Positions 19,164 through 28,102 of a DNA stretch of 64,000 nucleotides are shown here, one piece after another (the first letter of the stretch is position 1; the number at the start of each line of letters is the position of its first letter). Origin of the DNA: CAWGXZ01 sp963826695 (GTDB taxonomy: Bacteria; Pseudomonadota; Gammaproteobacteria; Burkholderiales; Burkholderiaceae_C); the NCBI GenBank assembly GCA_963826695.1, contig CAWGXZ010000001.1:372001-436000 (forward strand), read 5' to 3'. A model generated the notes under the pieces. That model was not told the origin of the DNA and did no database searches. It saw only the letters and a program-made list of their open reading frames with translations. The translations under genes were made by a program, and so were the position numbers.

Positions 19164-20471
19164 ATGCTGACCCCGCTGCGCCGCATCCCCGAGCAACTGC
19201 GCGCGAGCCTCTGGTTCGTGCCGACCCTGATCGTCAGCGGCGCGGTGATCCTGGCCATCGGGCTGGTCGAGGCCGAGGGGCTGTTCGGCACGGCGCAGCT
19301 GGGGCAGGATTGGCCGCGGCTGTTCGGCGCCGGTGCGGCTGGCGCCCGCGGGCTGCTCGAGAGCATCGCCGGCTCGATGATCACGGTGGCCGGCGTGACC
19401 TTCTCGATCACCATCGTCGCGCTGACGCTGGCCTCGACCCAGTACTCGCCGCGCATCCTGCGCAACTTCATGCGCGACCGGGCGAACCAGACAGTGCTCG
19501 GCGTCTTCCTGGGCATCTATGCCTACTGCCTGGTGGTGCTGCGCACGATCCGCAGCGGCGACGACGAGGGTCTGTTCGTGCCCTCGCTGGCGGTGCTCGC
19601 CGGGCTCGGGCTGGCGTTCGTCGCGATCGGCTTCCTGATCTACTTCATCCATCATGTGGCCACCGCGATCCAGGCCACCAGCATCCTGGAGGCGGCGAGC
19701 GCCGAGACGCTGCGGGCGATCGACCGGTTGTTCCCGGCGGACCTCGGCCACGAGGCCGGTTCCTCGCAGCGCCGCCACACGCCTGCGCAGCGCCCCTGGG
19801 TGGTGGTGCTCGCGCGCCGCAGCGGCTTCATCCAGGACGTCGATGCCGACGGGCTGCTCACCTTCGCCCGCGAGCACGGGGGCATCGTGCGCATGGAGCG
19901 CGCGATCGGCGAATTCGTGATCGAGGAGCAGCCGCTCGTCTCCCTGGCCACGGAGCCCGCCGACGAGGCGGCCCTGCTGCGCCTTTGCATGCTCTTCACG
20001 ATCGGCCGCCAGCGCACCATCGAGCACGATCCCGGTTTCGGCATCCGGCAGATCGTCGACATCGCGCTGAAGGCGCTGTCGCCCGGCATCAACGACACCA
20101 CCACCGCCATCAACAGCATCGACCATCTCGGCGTCATCCTGTCGCGGCTGGCGGCCCGGCGCATCGAGAGCGACGTGCGGGCCGACGACGATGCGGTGCG
20201 CGTCATCGCCCGCGGCCCTTCATTCGCCGGCCTGCTGGCCGACGCCCTGGATCAGATTCGCCAGAACGCCAGCGCCAACGTCGCCGTGCTGGGCCGCCTG
20301 CTCGAGGTGCTGGGCGTGGTGGCGCAGCGCACCACCGACGCCGAGCGGCGCCGCCTGCTGCGCGACCATGCCGACCTGATGCTCGAGACGGCCGAGCGCA
20401 ATGTGCCCGCGGAAGTCGACCGGGCACGGATCCGCTCCGTGCGTGCCCAGGCGTTCGCCGACATCGCCTGA
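19164..20471 (+). CDS. DUF2254 family inner-membrane protein
   Basis: The 435-residue product has four membrane helices in the first 170 residues (WFVPTLIVSGAVILAIGL, GSMITVAGVTFSITIVALTL, VLGVFLGIYAYCLVV, LGLAFVAIGFLIYFIHHV). A cytosolic half follows, with FIQDVDADGLL, DPGFGIRQIVDIALKALSPGINDTTTA and repeated helices. The TFSITIVALTLASTQYSPR and ALSPGINDPxTA-type blocks are characteristic of DUF2254. Function is unknown; an ion-channel-like role has been guessed for the family from topology only. Confidence 0.88.
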   Translation: MLTPLRRIPEQLRASLWFVPTLIVSGAVILAIGLVEAEGLFGTAQLGQDWPRLFGAGAAGARGLLESIAGSMITVAGVTFSITIVALTLASTQYSPRILRNFMRDRANQTVLGVFLGIYAYCLVVLRTIRSGDDEGLFVPSLAVLAGLGLAFVAIGFLIYFIHHVATAIQATSILEAASAETLRAIDRLFPADLGHEAGSSQRRHTPAQRPWVVVLARRSGFIQDVDADGLLTFAREHGGIVRMERAIGEFVIEEQPLVSLATEPADEAALLRLCMLFTIGRQRTIEHDPGFGIRQIVDIALKALSPGINDTTTAINSIDHLGVILSRLAARRIESDVRADDDAVRVIARGPSFAGLLADALDQIRQNASANVAVLGRLLEVLGVVAQRTTDAERRRLLRDHADLMLETAERNVPAEVDRARIRSVRAQAFADIA

Positions 20472-20595
20472 CCCGCCCGCCACCGCAGAGCCCCTCGCTG
20501 AAACCGGCATCGGGCTGGCGTCGGCGACCTTCGAGATCGTCGGGCTGCGCCCCGGCACGCCTTACACTCGTTCGAACGTCTCGCCCGGGGGCCGC

Positions 20596-20979
20596 GTGCA
20601 GATCGACCAGCAACAGTTCGATGCGTTGAAGGAGCCGCAGCAAGAGCGCTACATCGCCAACGCGGTGGCGCACCTTGACAAGCGGTTTCCGGAACACGCC
20701 GCAGCACTCGGACCAACGGGGCTGCGCAAGGCCGTCCTGCTGGGGATCGACCGCGCCGGCAGCCACGGGCTGACCGGCGGCTCGGACATCTACCTCTACA
20801 CCTGCCTGATGGTCGCCTTCGGTGCCGATTTCGACCGCGACGCCAAGCTGCCCTGGGCCGGACAGATCCTGCGCAGTCGCATCCTCGGCGATCCGCCGCA
20901 GCGACTGCAACGGGTCTTCCAGACGGCGCTGGCCTGCAGCGGGCAGACCGGCCGGCCTTGGGTCGCACCGCCGGCCTGA
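20596..20979 (+). CDS. Small uncharacterised cytosolic protein
   Basis: The 127-residue product starts at a GTG preceded by a G-rich Shine-Dalgarno-like run; longer in-frame starts would overlap the DUF2254 stop. It has VQIDQQQFDALKEPQQERYI, LRKAVLLGIDRAGSHGLTGG, then SDIYLYTCLMVAFGADFDRD and PWAGQIL. From memory this resembles short proteins often encoded beside VgrG or PAAR genes of type VI secretion loci, but no such gene is in the window. It is the first of four closely spaced genes of one direction. Confidence 0.65.
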   Translation: MQIDQQQFDALKEPQQERYIANAVAHLDKRFPEHAAALGPTGLRKAVLLGIDRAGSHGLTGGSDIYLYTCLMVAFGADFDRDAKLPWAGQILRSRILGDPPQRLQRVFQTALACSGQTGRPWVAPPA

Positions 20980-21000
20980 ACCGGCGCACCGGACCTGACG

Positions 21001-22038
21001 ATGCTCGGCCTGATCCTGCTCGGCATTGCGCTGATTGCGGTCGCTGCCGTCGCCGTCTACAACGCCCTTTCGGGCGCGGCGAACGAGGCGAAGACCGACT
21101 TCAGCCACTGTCCGCCCGACTCGCCGGTGCAGAGCTGTCCGCTGAAACTCGCCGCGGCGCATCCGGAAATCATCGGCTCGGCGCAGGCCAAGCGGGGCCA
21201 GGAGAAACTCGCCCGCCAGACGCCCGAAGACAAGCGCCGCTTCGAGAAGTTGCTCGAGGACGCCAAGTCGGACGAGGAGCGCGCCTATCTCTGGAAGGCG
21301 TTTGCCGCGTGCCATTCGGTCGACGAATGCAGCGAGTTCGCCGACAAGATCCGCGGCAAGGACGCCACCTGGCTGCGCGACAACCTGCAGCTCACCAGCA
21401 GCAGCACCGGCAGCGGCGTGCAGCAGCAGTGGTCCCACTCGTGCAACTCGACGACCGCCCAGGCCTTGCGTGGCCAGATGGACCCGGTCTACGCCTTGAA
21501 GGTGCACGAGGACAACCCGGAAATGGGCCTGGTCGACGGCGACGACGCGACGGCGTGGAATCCGAATCTCGCTGCGGACCAGAAGTCGATGCTGCAGAGC
21601 ACGTACAGCGGCGGCGCCGCCGGCGCGCATTCCGGCGTCGCGGCAGGTCGCACGCAAGGCGGCGGCTCGGGCCGATGGGGCGACGACCTGTTCAACAAGT
21701 CGAGCGACGCCACCGGCGTGACCTACAAGACCAGCAAGGACCCGACCCCCTCGCAGGCGGTCGAGAAAATCGACAAGGGGCTCGCGACCGGCGCCCCGGT
21801 GCCCATCGTCATCGGCAACGGGCCCGGCCAGTACACTCATTACGTGATGGTCGTCAGCAGCAACCCGGGGCCGCCCAAGACCTATCTGATCCACGACCCG
21901 TGGAGCGGGACGACGGTGACGCGCAACGAAAGCGACATCCGCAACGGCACGCTGAACATCGCCGGCAGCAACCAGGTGACGGCGGTCGAGGAGCCGACGC
22001 CGCTGCCGGCCGACGCGCCGGCGAAGGCCGGTTGCTGA
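21001..22038 (+). CDS. Membrane-anchored C39-like putative cysteine peptidase
   Basis: The 345-residue product begins with one membrane helix (residues 2-22), without a clear cleavage site. A Cys-rich helical stretch follows (HCPPDSPVQSCP, ACHSVDEC). The second half has a C39/papain-like arrangement: WSHSCNSTTAQAL (Cys148), QYTHYVMVVSS (His280) and YLIHDPWSGTTVT (Asp299), matching the Cys-His-Asp order of that clan. A Gly-rich insert separates the Cys and His blocks. Substrate and partner are unknown. It could process or degrade a protein at the membrane, or be a toxin. It is spaced 21 bp from the gene before and 7 bp from the gene after. Confidence 0.65.
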   Translation: MLGLILLGIALIAVAAVAVYNALSGAANEAKTDFSHCPPDSPVQSCPLKLAAAHPEIIGSAQAKRGQEKLARQTPEDKRRFEKLLEDAKSDEERAYLWKAFAACHSVDECSEFADKIRGKDATWLRDNLQLTSSSTGSGVQQQWSHSCNSTTAQALRGQMDPVYALKVHEDNPEMGLVDGDDATAWNPNLAADQKSMLQSTYSGGAAGAHSGVAAGRTQGGGSGRWGDDLFNKSSDATGVTYKTSKDPTPSQAVEKIDKGLATGAPVPIVIGNGPGQYTHYVMVVSSNPGPPKTYLIHDPWSGTTVTRNESDIRNGTLNIAGSNQVTAVEEPTPLPADAPAKAGC

Positions 22039-22045
22039 GACGCCC

Positions 22046-22483
22046 ATGGCCGGTCCCGAACGTTCGCGCCAGGAACTGCTCGCGCTCACGCCTGCGCGCT
22101 ACCTGGTGAACGGCTGGGTCGCGCCGGACGGCTCGCCGCTGGCGTACCTGGCGGGGGTGTGCGCACTGGCGGCCGCCGCGCAACTCGAAGCCGCGCGCGT
22201 GGCACCGCAGGAAGTCGGCACCACCTACGAAGCCTTCCGCCGGGTGCTGCCCTACTACGCCGAGGATCCGGTGGGCCGGCTGCCGATGGCCGCGCAGGAA
22301 GCGCTCGAGCTCGTCGCCTCGCTGCTCGGGCAGACCAACAACCCCGGCCTGCTCGCCTGGCTCGAGCCCTGCGTGCTGGCGGTCAAGAGCGAGAAGGACC
22401 TGCGGGCCTTCATGTTCCATCTCAACGCCGTGCGCCAGCAATACGCCGCGCTGATCGCTGCCGGAACCCAGCGGCCCGCCTGA
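22046..22483 (+). CDS. Uncharacterised 145-residue protein of the C39-like cluster
   Basis: I do not recognise this protein. It is mostly helical, Ala/Leu-rich and soluble. Segments include LTPARYLVNGWVAPDGSPLAYLAG, EVGTTYEAFRRVLPYYAEDPV and SLLGQTNNPGLLAWLEPCV. It starts 7 bp after the C39-like gene and ends 8 bp before the secreted gene, so it belongs to the same operon. A chaperone, immunity or adaptor role for the C39-like protein is a guess from position only. Reading stays GC-rich, with no sign of frameshift. Confidence 0.6.
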   Translation: MAGPERSRQELLALTPARYLVNGWVAPDGSPLAYLAGVCALAAAAQLEAARVAPQEVGTTYEAFRRVLPYYAEDPVGRLPMAAQEALELVASLLGQTNNPGLLAWLEPCVLAVKSEKDLRAFMFHLNAVRQQYAALIAAGTQRPA

Positions 22484-22491
22484 GCACCGCC

Positions 22492-23310
22492 GTGGGGGTC
22501 TGCCGCTGCTGTCACCGGGTTGCCGCGGTCGCACTCGCCGCTGCCTTGCTCGGCGGGGCGCAGGCAGCAGCTGCCGACGCCGGTGCCGCGGGCCTGCGGC
22601 CCCCTTCTCCGCAAAGGTCTGCGATGTCCGACAGCAACCGACTCAACGCCGACGCCGGAATCAGCTTCCGGATCGGTCACCGTGTTCTCGCCGCCGCGCA
22701 AGCGTCGCCGGCGCGCCTTCTCGACGCGCTGCAGGAAGCCAATGCGCGTGACCGGCTGCCGGGCCTGCCGGCCGAACTCGACATCGGATCGCGCGACGCG
22801 GCGAAGCTGAGCGCCTTTCTGCAAGGCTGGCCGCGGCTGCCCGAGGCGCAACGTGAGGCCTTGCGCGGCAGCACCGTGCAGCTCGACGCACCGCAGTTGC
22901 AGCTCGGCAGCGCCAGCGCCGTGACGGCAGCGCGCCTCGCCGAGGGCTATTCGCTCGACCTGCTCGAACCCCCCCGCGCCGGCGAGCCCGCCCGGCTGGC
23001 GCTGCGTGGCGCCTTCGATGCCCTGCTCGCGCGCCGGCGGATCGCCGAGGCGCGCGCCGCGCTCGGCCAGCGCGAGCGCCAGCTCGCACAGGCGCAGGCC
23101 GCGGTCGCGACGGCGCGCAATGCGGCGACGCTGCGCGAGACCTCGCGCCTGCAGCAGGAGGCGTCGTCGGTGGCAATGGTCTGGCGCGACCTGCTCCTCG
23201 GCCTGCAGCGCGAACCCGGCGCCGAGGTGGCCGCCAGTGAAATCGCGCAAGCGAACCAGGCCGTTGCGCGGCATGCGGGCGTTGCGCCACAGCGCGGTGG
23301 CATGCCCTGA
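22492..23310 (+). CDS. Exported coiled-coil protein of the C39-like cluster
   Basis: Starting at the GTG at 22492, the 272-residue product has a signal-peptide-like N-terminus (CHRVAAVALAAALLGGAQAAA, cleavage after an AxA). An ATG at 22624 would remove the signal. The body contains FRIGHRVLAAAQASPARLLDAL, then ELDIGSRDAAKLSAFLQGWP and a long Ala/Glu/Arg coiled coil (about 180-235). No enzyme motif was seen. It closes the four-gene run and would act in the periplasm or outside. It may be the substrate or partner of the membrane C39-like protein. Confidence 0.6.
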   Translation: MGVCRCCHRVAAVALAAALLGGAQAAAADAGAAGLRPPSPQRSAMSDSNRLNADAGISFRIGHRVLAAAQASPARLLDALQEANARDRLPGLPAELDIGSRDAAKLSAFLQGWPRLPEAQREALRGSTVQLDAPQLQLGSASAVTAARLAEGYSLDLLEPPRAGEPARLALRGAFDALLARRRIAEARAALGQRERQLAQAQAAVATARNAATLRETSRLQQEASSVAMVWRDLLLGLQREPGAEVAASEIAQANQAVARHAGVAPQRGGMP

Positions 23311-23316
23311 GAGAAA

Positions 23317-23360
23317 GTGTGAATAAACCTGCTGCGCTACGGTTTCTTTCACACCTTCCG
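23317..23360. repeat. Palindromic repeat between convergent genes, related to the 2863-3067 element
   Basis: GTGTGAATAAACC (23317-23329) pairs with GGTTTCTTTCACAC (23341-23354) except for one bulge, around an 11-base loop. The sequence then runs into ACCTTC. The ends and loop flank match those of the repeat between queA and the kinase. Its place between two convergent genes would let it act as a bidirectional terminator, although it lacks a long T tract. Confidence 0.5.
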
Positions 23361-23448
23361 AGCACTGGCGCACGGGGCTGCAAGCGCGAGCCACCAGAAC
23401 CCTGAGCGCGGTGGCGGGCAGCGAAACGCCGACTCTCTCCGCAACCGC

Positions 23449-25179
23449 TCAACGCGCCAGATGGATCGGCGCCTGCCCGGCGAATTGCTCGATGCCGTCG
23501 AGCAGGATGCGGTCGGCGAGCTGCCGGGCGAAGTGCTCGACACGGGCGACGGTGCGGTCGCTGAGGTAGTGCGACTCGAACGCCGCCGCGCACAGCGTGC
23601 CGAGCGTCTCCTGGCGGGCCGGGGTGCGGATCGGCATCGACAGGAAGGTCTTCACACCCAGGTCCTCGCCGAAATAGCCGGCGGCCAGGTCCTGGCCGAG
23701 GTCGGCGGTCCAGACGACGCCGGCATGCCGGCAGCGCGCACAGATCGAATCGTTCCAGGGAATGCACAGCCCCCTGGGCGGTACGCTCAGGCCCGGCGGA
23801 TGGACATAGCGGTGCTCGAGCAGACCGGCCTCGGTATGCAGCACCGTCATGTAGGCGATTTCGAAACCGGTCACCGCGCTGACCTCGGCCAGTACGTAGG
23901 CAACGAGTTCGGGCGTCGGCATCGTGCCGGTGTCGACCGACGCTCCGGCCAGCAGGCCTTTCGGACGCGCCTGCAGCGTGGGCAGCGGCAGCGGCTGCGG
24001 CCGGGCGAGAAAGTAGCCCTGCACCGCCGTCGCACCCAGCCGCAGCAGGGTGTCGAGCTCGCCCTGTGTCTCGACGCCCTCGGCGACGAGCACGGCGCCG
24101 GTGCGAAAGGCGAACGAAGCCAGCGACTCGGCCAGCGACTGCTTGACGATGTCGCCATCGACGCCGCGCGTCAGCCGGATGTCCAGCTTGATGATGTCCG
24201 GACGCAGCAAAAGAATGTGGTTGAACGACGCAAAGCCGGCACCGGCATCGTCGACCGCAACGCGCATGCCGGCGGCCCGCAACGGCGCCAGCGCCTCTTC
24301 GAGCGCTTCGTAGGAGGCAACGGCACTGTGCTCGGTCAGTTCGAGCGTCAGCCGCGACACATCGACCGTGCCCAGCAGCCGGGCCAGCGCCGGCGAGAGT
24401 GCGGTCGAGGGCGACGCATTCAGCGCCAGGTAGACGTCGGCCGGCAATGCCGGAAGCAGCGCCAGTGCCGACCTGATCGCGGCCAGTTCGAGTTCCTCGC
24501 CGAGCCCCACCTCGGCGGCATCGGCAAACCAGGCGTCGGGCCCTGCCGGCGGCCCGTTGAAGCGCGACAACGCCTCCACGCCGACGATGCGCATGCGTGA
24601 CAGCTGGACGACCGGCTGCAGCACGGTCTGCAGGCCGCCCTCGCGCAGGGCCTGTTCGATGCGCCGGCGCTTGGCCTCCATGGGTTCGAGCCGGGCGCGC
24701 CGCACCGCCGCCTCTTCGCCGGCGGCCTCGGCCAGGGCGGTCAGCAGGCGCATCGGCGGCGGCGTCGTCGTCGGCCCGCGGCTGATGCAGCAGAGCATGC
24801 CGTAGACCTCGCCGTCGGGCCGCCGCACCGGAACACCGACATAGCTGCCGATACCCAGATCCTCCGTCAGCGGAAGCAGCGAAGTGACCTCATGGCCGCG
24901 GGCGTCGGCGACCACGTTGGGCAGGCGCCCGTCGAGCACGCGCGCGCAGTACGAGCTGTCGTAGCGCGAGGCGAAGTCCGCCGGCGTGTTGAACGCGCCG
25001 ATCGCACCCGAGGTAAACCGCACCCGCTGCTCGCCGTCGACGAACTCGGAAATCCACGCCAGGTCCATGCCCGACTCTTCGCGCGCAATGTCGAGCAGAC
25101 GCTCGAAAAGCGTGCCCACCGGGCGTTCCGCCGTGTCTGCAGGCGGTGGTGCGCGTTCGGCAACGCCAGGATGGCTCAT
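23449..25179 (-). CDS. GAF-EAL-GAF cyclic-di-GMP phosphodiesterase
   Basis: The product is 576 residues. An N-terminal GAF domain (about 25-165) precedes an EAL domain, and a second GAF-like domain ends the protein. The EAL domain keeps the catalytic set: GVEALSRF, ALNAS, LELTEH, VAVDDAGAGFASF, IIKLDI, VAEGVETQ and VQGYFLARP. Hydrolysis of c-di-GMP to pGpG is therefore expected. The two GAF domains suggest control by a small cytosolic ligand. There is no membrane segment. The ATG at 25179 is chosen; its Shine-Dalgarno is weak, and an upstream in-frame start adds a non-conserved extension. Confidence 0.88.
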   Translation of the reverse strand: MSHPGVAERAPPPADTAERPVGTLFERLLDIAREESGMDLAWISEFVDGEQRVRFTSGAIGAFNTPADFASRYDSSYCARVLDGRLPNVVADARGHEVTSLLPLTEDLGIGSYVGVPVRRPDGEVYGMLCCISRGPTTTPPPMRLLTALAEAAGEEAAVRRARLEPMEAKRRRIEQALREGGLQTVLQPVVQLSRMRIVGVEALSRFNGPPAGPDAWFADAAEVGLGEELELAAIRSALALLPALPADVYLALNASPSTALSPALARLLGTVDVSRLTLELTEHSAVASYEALEEALAPLRAAGMRVAVDDAGAGFASFNHILLLRPDIIKLDIRLTRGVDGDIVKQSLAESLASFAFRTGAVLVAEGVETQGELDTLLRLGATAVQGYFLARPQPLPLPTLQARPKGLLAGASVDTGTMPTPELVAYVLAEVSAVTGFEIAYMTVLHTEAGLLEHRYVHPPGLSVPPRGLCIPWNDSICARCRHAGVVWTADLGQDLAAGYFGEDLGVKTFLSMPIRTPARQETLGTLCAAAFESHYLSDRTVARVEHFARQLADRILLDGIEQFAGQAPIHLAR

Positions 25180-25310
25180 GTCAGTGGGGCAAACGCAGGG
25201 AAGGGACCGAGCAACTGCTTTCCTTGGTGTCTCGCTCGTGACTTGGCAAAAGCCGGGCCTCAGCGGCGCCAAATTTTAGGATGTGGCCCTGGCGGGTCCG
25301 CAAGAGCGCC

Positions 25311-26051
25311 TCACCGCCCCCTCGTCAGCGGCACGAAGCGCACTGCGAGCAGATCGCGGCTGACGGTGCGGCCGTCGGGTTGCTTGCGCAGCAGCAACAG
25401 GCTCTGCACGCCGTCCCGCGGGCCGACGGGGCCGATCAGCCGGCCGCCGGGGGCGAGCTGGTCGACCAGCGCCTGCGGCATCGTCTCCGGTGCGGCGGTG
25501 ACGACGATCTTGTCGAAGGGTGCGGCGTCGGGCCAGCCGGCATGGCCGTCACCGATGCGCGTTTCGACGCTGGCGCAGCCGAGCTCGCGCAGCAGTTCGC
25601 GGGCGCGCTCGCCGAGCGGGCGAACGATCTCGATCGTGCAGACCTGCGCGACGAGTTCGGCCAGCACCGCCGCCTGGTAGCCCGAGCCGGTGCCGATCTC
25701 GAGGACGCGGTCGCCCGGCTGCGGTTCGAGCAGCTCGGTCATCAGGGCGACGATGAACGGCTGCGAGATCGTCTGGCCTTCGCCGATCGGCAGCGGCTGG
25801 TTCGTGTAGGCCAGGCCGAGCTGCGACGCCGGCATGAAGCGGTGCCGTGGCACGCGTGCCAGCGCCGCCCGGACGCGCGGGCTCAGCGCGCCGCGGCCGG
25901 TGGAGCCGGCGGTCTCGCGCATGTCGGCATCGATCTCGGCCAGCATCCCCACGCGTGCGGCGCTGTACGGATCGGGCGCATCACCCGCGGCTGCATGGCC
26001 GCCGAAGCACAGGCCGAGGCCGTTTTCGAGAAATCCGCATTTGGAAAGCAT
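25311..26051 (-). CDS. pcm: Protein-L-isoaspartate O-methyltransferase
   Basis: Pcm methylates isoaspartyl residues in aged proteins to start their repair. The 246-residue product has a family N-terminus (RVRAALARVPRHRFMP), LPIGEGQTISQPFIVALM, SAM motif I VLEIGTGSGYQAAVLAEL, and FDKIVVTAAPETMPQALVDQL. The N-terminal 45 residues are an extension relative to E. coli Pcm. GAGGAGG lies upstream of the ATG. The gene is divergent from the DUF1622-SET gene. Confidence 0.92.
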   Translation of the reverse strand: MLSKCGFLENGLGLCFGGHAAAGDAPDPYSAARVGMLAEIDADMRETAGSTGRGALSPRVRAALARVPRHRFMPASQLGLAYTNQPLPIGEGQTISQPFIVALMTELLEPQPGDRVLEIGTGSGYQAAVLAELVAQVCTIEIVRPLGERARELLRELGCASVETRIGDGHAGWPDAAPFDKIVVTAAPETMPQALVDQLAPGGRLIGPVGPRDGVQSLLLLRKQPDGRTVSRDLLAVRFVPLTRGR

Positions 26052-26203
26052 CGGTGCCGCCTCCTCGGGTGGGATGGCAATGTTGTCGCGACTCGCGGGT
26101 GCCCGCAAGAAGACGCCGCCGGGTGGAAGAATCGGGCGCCGCGCAGTGGCTCGCGGTGCGGTCGGCAACCGGCAAGGCGGCAACAAGCCCAGGAGGGAAT
26201 CTC

Positions 26204-27031
26204 ATGTCCGAGTCGCTCGGCCATCTGCTCGAGATGGTCGCAACGGTGATCGAAGTGTTCGGCGTGGCGGTGATCGCCGTGGCGGTGCTCGTCGCCACGC
26301 TGAAGTTCGCAATCGACCTGTGGCACGGGTCGTCCGGGCGCGCCTACCAGGCGTATCGGGCGAGCCTCGGCCGGGGCATCCTGCTCGGGCTGGAGCTGCT
26401 GGTCGGTGCCGACATCATTGCCACGGTCACCGCGCCGCTGACCTGGGAAAGCGTCGGCCTGCTCGGCGCGGTGGTGTTGATCCGCACCTTCCTGAGCGTG
26501 TCGCTGGAGACGGAAATCGAGGGGGAATGGCCATGGAAGCAGCGAAGCAGCCGGGACGCGCGGGGACTCGCCGGCGCCGCGGGAGTCGTGACGCCGGCAG
26601 CGCCGCTGCGCCGGCGCCCGCCCGCCGATCCGCAGAAGTACGCGGTTGCCGTGCAGCCCAGCGCGATCGACGGCCACGGCGCCTTTGCCGCCGTGCCGAT
26701 CCCGGCGCGCCGCAAGATCGGCGAGATCCGCGGCGAGGCGATTGCCGTGCGCGAGGCCCGGCGCCGGGCCCGCGAGCAGCAGCGGATCATGATCGTCGAG
26801 GTCAGCGAACGGCGGGCGATCGACGCCTCGCAGTCGGCCGATCCGCTGCGTTTCACCAACCATTCGTGCCGGCCGAACGTGGTGCTGCGAATCCGCCAGG
26901 GCCGCATCGAGCTGTACGCCATGCGCGACATCGCTGCCGGCGAGGAGCTGACCGCCGACTACGGCGAGACGCACCATGCGGGACGGCTGCAATGCCGCTG
27001 CGGCGTCGCCGGCTGCGACCGGCGGCTGTGA
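26204..27031 (+). CDS. DUF1622 membrane domain fused to a SET domain
   Basis: AGGAGG lies seven bases before the ATG. The 275-residue product joins two normally separate modules. Residues 1-115 are DUF1622-like: two membrane helices, SLGRGILLGLELLVGADIIATV and VVLIRTFLSVSLETEIEG. A 30-residue linker rich in Ala/Arg/Pro leads to a SET domain: GHGAFAAVPIPARRKIGEIRGE, RFTNHSCRPNV, ELTADYG, and a post-SET cysteine cluster CRCGVAGC. SET proteins methylate lysine using SAM. The join is in frame with no stop or GTG/ATG reset needed, so it is probably a true fusion, which would place a methyltransferase at the inner membrane. Confidence 0.82.
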   Translation: MSESLGHLLEMVATVIEVFGVAVIAVAVLVATLKFAIDLWHGSSGRAYQAYRASLGRGILLGLELLVGADIIATVTAPLTWESVGLLGAVVLIRTFLSVSLETEIEGEWPWKQRSSRDARGLAGAAGVVTPAAPLRRRPPADPQKYAVAVQPSAIDGHGAFAAVPIPARRKIGEIRGEAIAVREARRRAREQQRIMIVEVSERRAIDASQSADPLRFTNHSCRPNVVLRIRQGRIELYAMRDIAAGEELTADYGETHHAGRLQCRCGVAGCDRRL

Positions 27032-27158
27032 CTGCGGGCACGGGGCGCACCGGTGCCGGTCGAGGACCACCCGGTGCCGAGCGCCGCATTGCCGCGCCGC
27101 ACGGCAGGCCGACCGATTGCAGCATCGCCCGCCTGCCGACTGCCCGCACGGGACTGCC

Positions 27159-27971
27159 ATGAACATTGATCCGATCCTCGTCGTCGAATTGCTTGCCCTC
27201 GGCTGCATCGGCGGCTTCCTCGCCGGGCTGCTCGGCATCGGCGGCGGCATGCTGCTGGTGCCGGCGCTGACGATGATCGGCAGCATGCGCGGCTTCAGTC
27301 CCGACTACGTCGTCAAGTCGGCGGTCGCCACCTCGCTGGCGACGATCCTCTTCACCTCGCTGTCGTCGGTGCGGGCGCACCACAAGCGCGGCGCGGTGCG
27401 CTGGGATGTCGTCAAGCTGCTCGCGCCGGGGATCATCGTCGGCTCGCTGATCGGCGCGCAGATCGCCAAGCTGCTGCCGACCCGGGTGCTGGCCGGGGTC
27501 TTCGCCGTGTTCGTCGCCTATTCGGCGCTGCAGATGTTCATCAACAAGAAGCCCAAGCCGTCGCGGCAGCTGCCCGGCAGCGCCGGCATGTTCGGCGCAG
27601 GCGGCGCGATCGGCACCTTGTCGGCACTGGTCGGCGCCGGTGGCGGCTTCATTTCGGTGCCGTTCATGAGCTGGTGCAACGTGCCGATCCACACCGCCGT
27701 CGCCACCTCGGCAGCGCTCGGTTTTCCGATCGCGCTGGCCGGCACCATCGGCTACATCTATGCCGGATGGAACCTGCCCGACACCCCCGCCGGCTCGTTC
27801 GGCTACCTGTTCCTGCCGGCGCTGTTCATCATTGCGGCGGCCAGCGTCACGCTGGCGCCGCTCGGCGCCACGGTCGCGCACCGCATGAACGTGGCCGAGC
27901 TGAAGCGCGCCTTCGCGGTGCTGCTGTTCGGCCTGGCCGCGTACATGGCCTCGAAGGCACTGGGTTACTGA
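27159..27971 (+). CDS. TauE/SafE-type sulfite/organosulfonate permease
   Basis: The 270-residue product has about eight membrane helices and the duplicated glycine motif of the TauE/SafE/DUF81 family: GLLGIGGGMLLVPAL in the first half and LVGAGGGFISVPFMSW in the second. The family exports or imports sulfur-containing or other small anions. Substrate cannot be assigned because no sulfur-metabolism gene is adjacent. The ATG at 27159 follows 127 bp with no gene. Confidence 0.9.
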   Translation: MNIDPILVVELLALGCIGGFLAGLLGIGGGMLLVPALTMIGSMRGFSPDYVVKSAVATSLATILFTSLSSVRAHHKRGAVRWDVVKLLAPGIIVGSLIGAQIAKLLPTRVLAGVFAVFVAYSALQMFINKKPKPSRQLPGSAGMFGAGGAIGTLSALVGAGGGFISVPFMSWCNVPIHTAVATSAALGFPIALAGTIGYIYAGWNLPDTPAGSFGYLFLPALFIIAAASVTLAPLGATVAHRMNVAELKRAFAVLLFGLAAYMASKALGY

Positions 27972-28102
27972 TGCCTGCCATGCCAGCTCGGCGTGGCGGC
28001 GCAGAAACAGGCACGGACGTTGCCAAGGCGACCCCGACCGCTGATCGTTGCGCGGTTGTTTTTTCGATCTGGCGGCCATCTTTCACGAACTCGGAGACCT
28101 AC

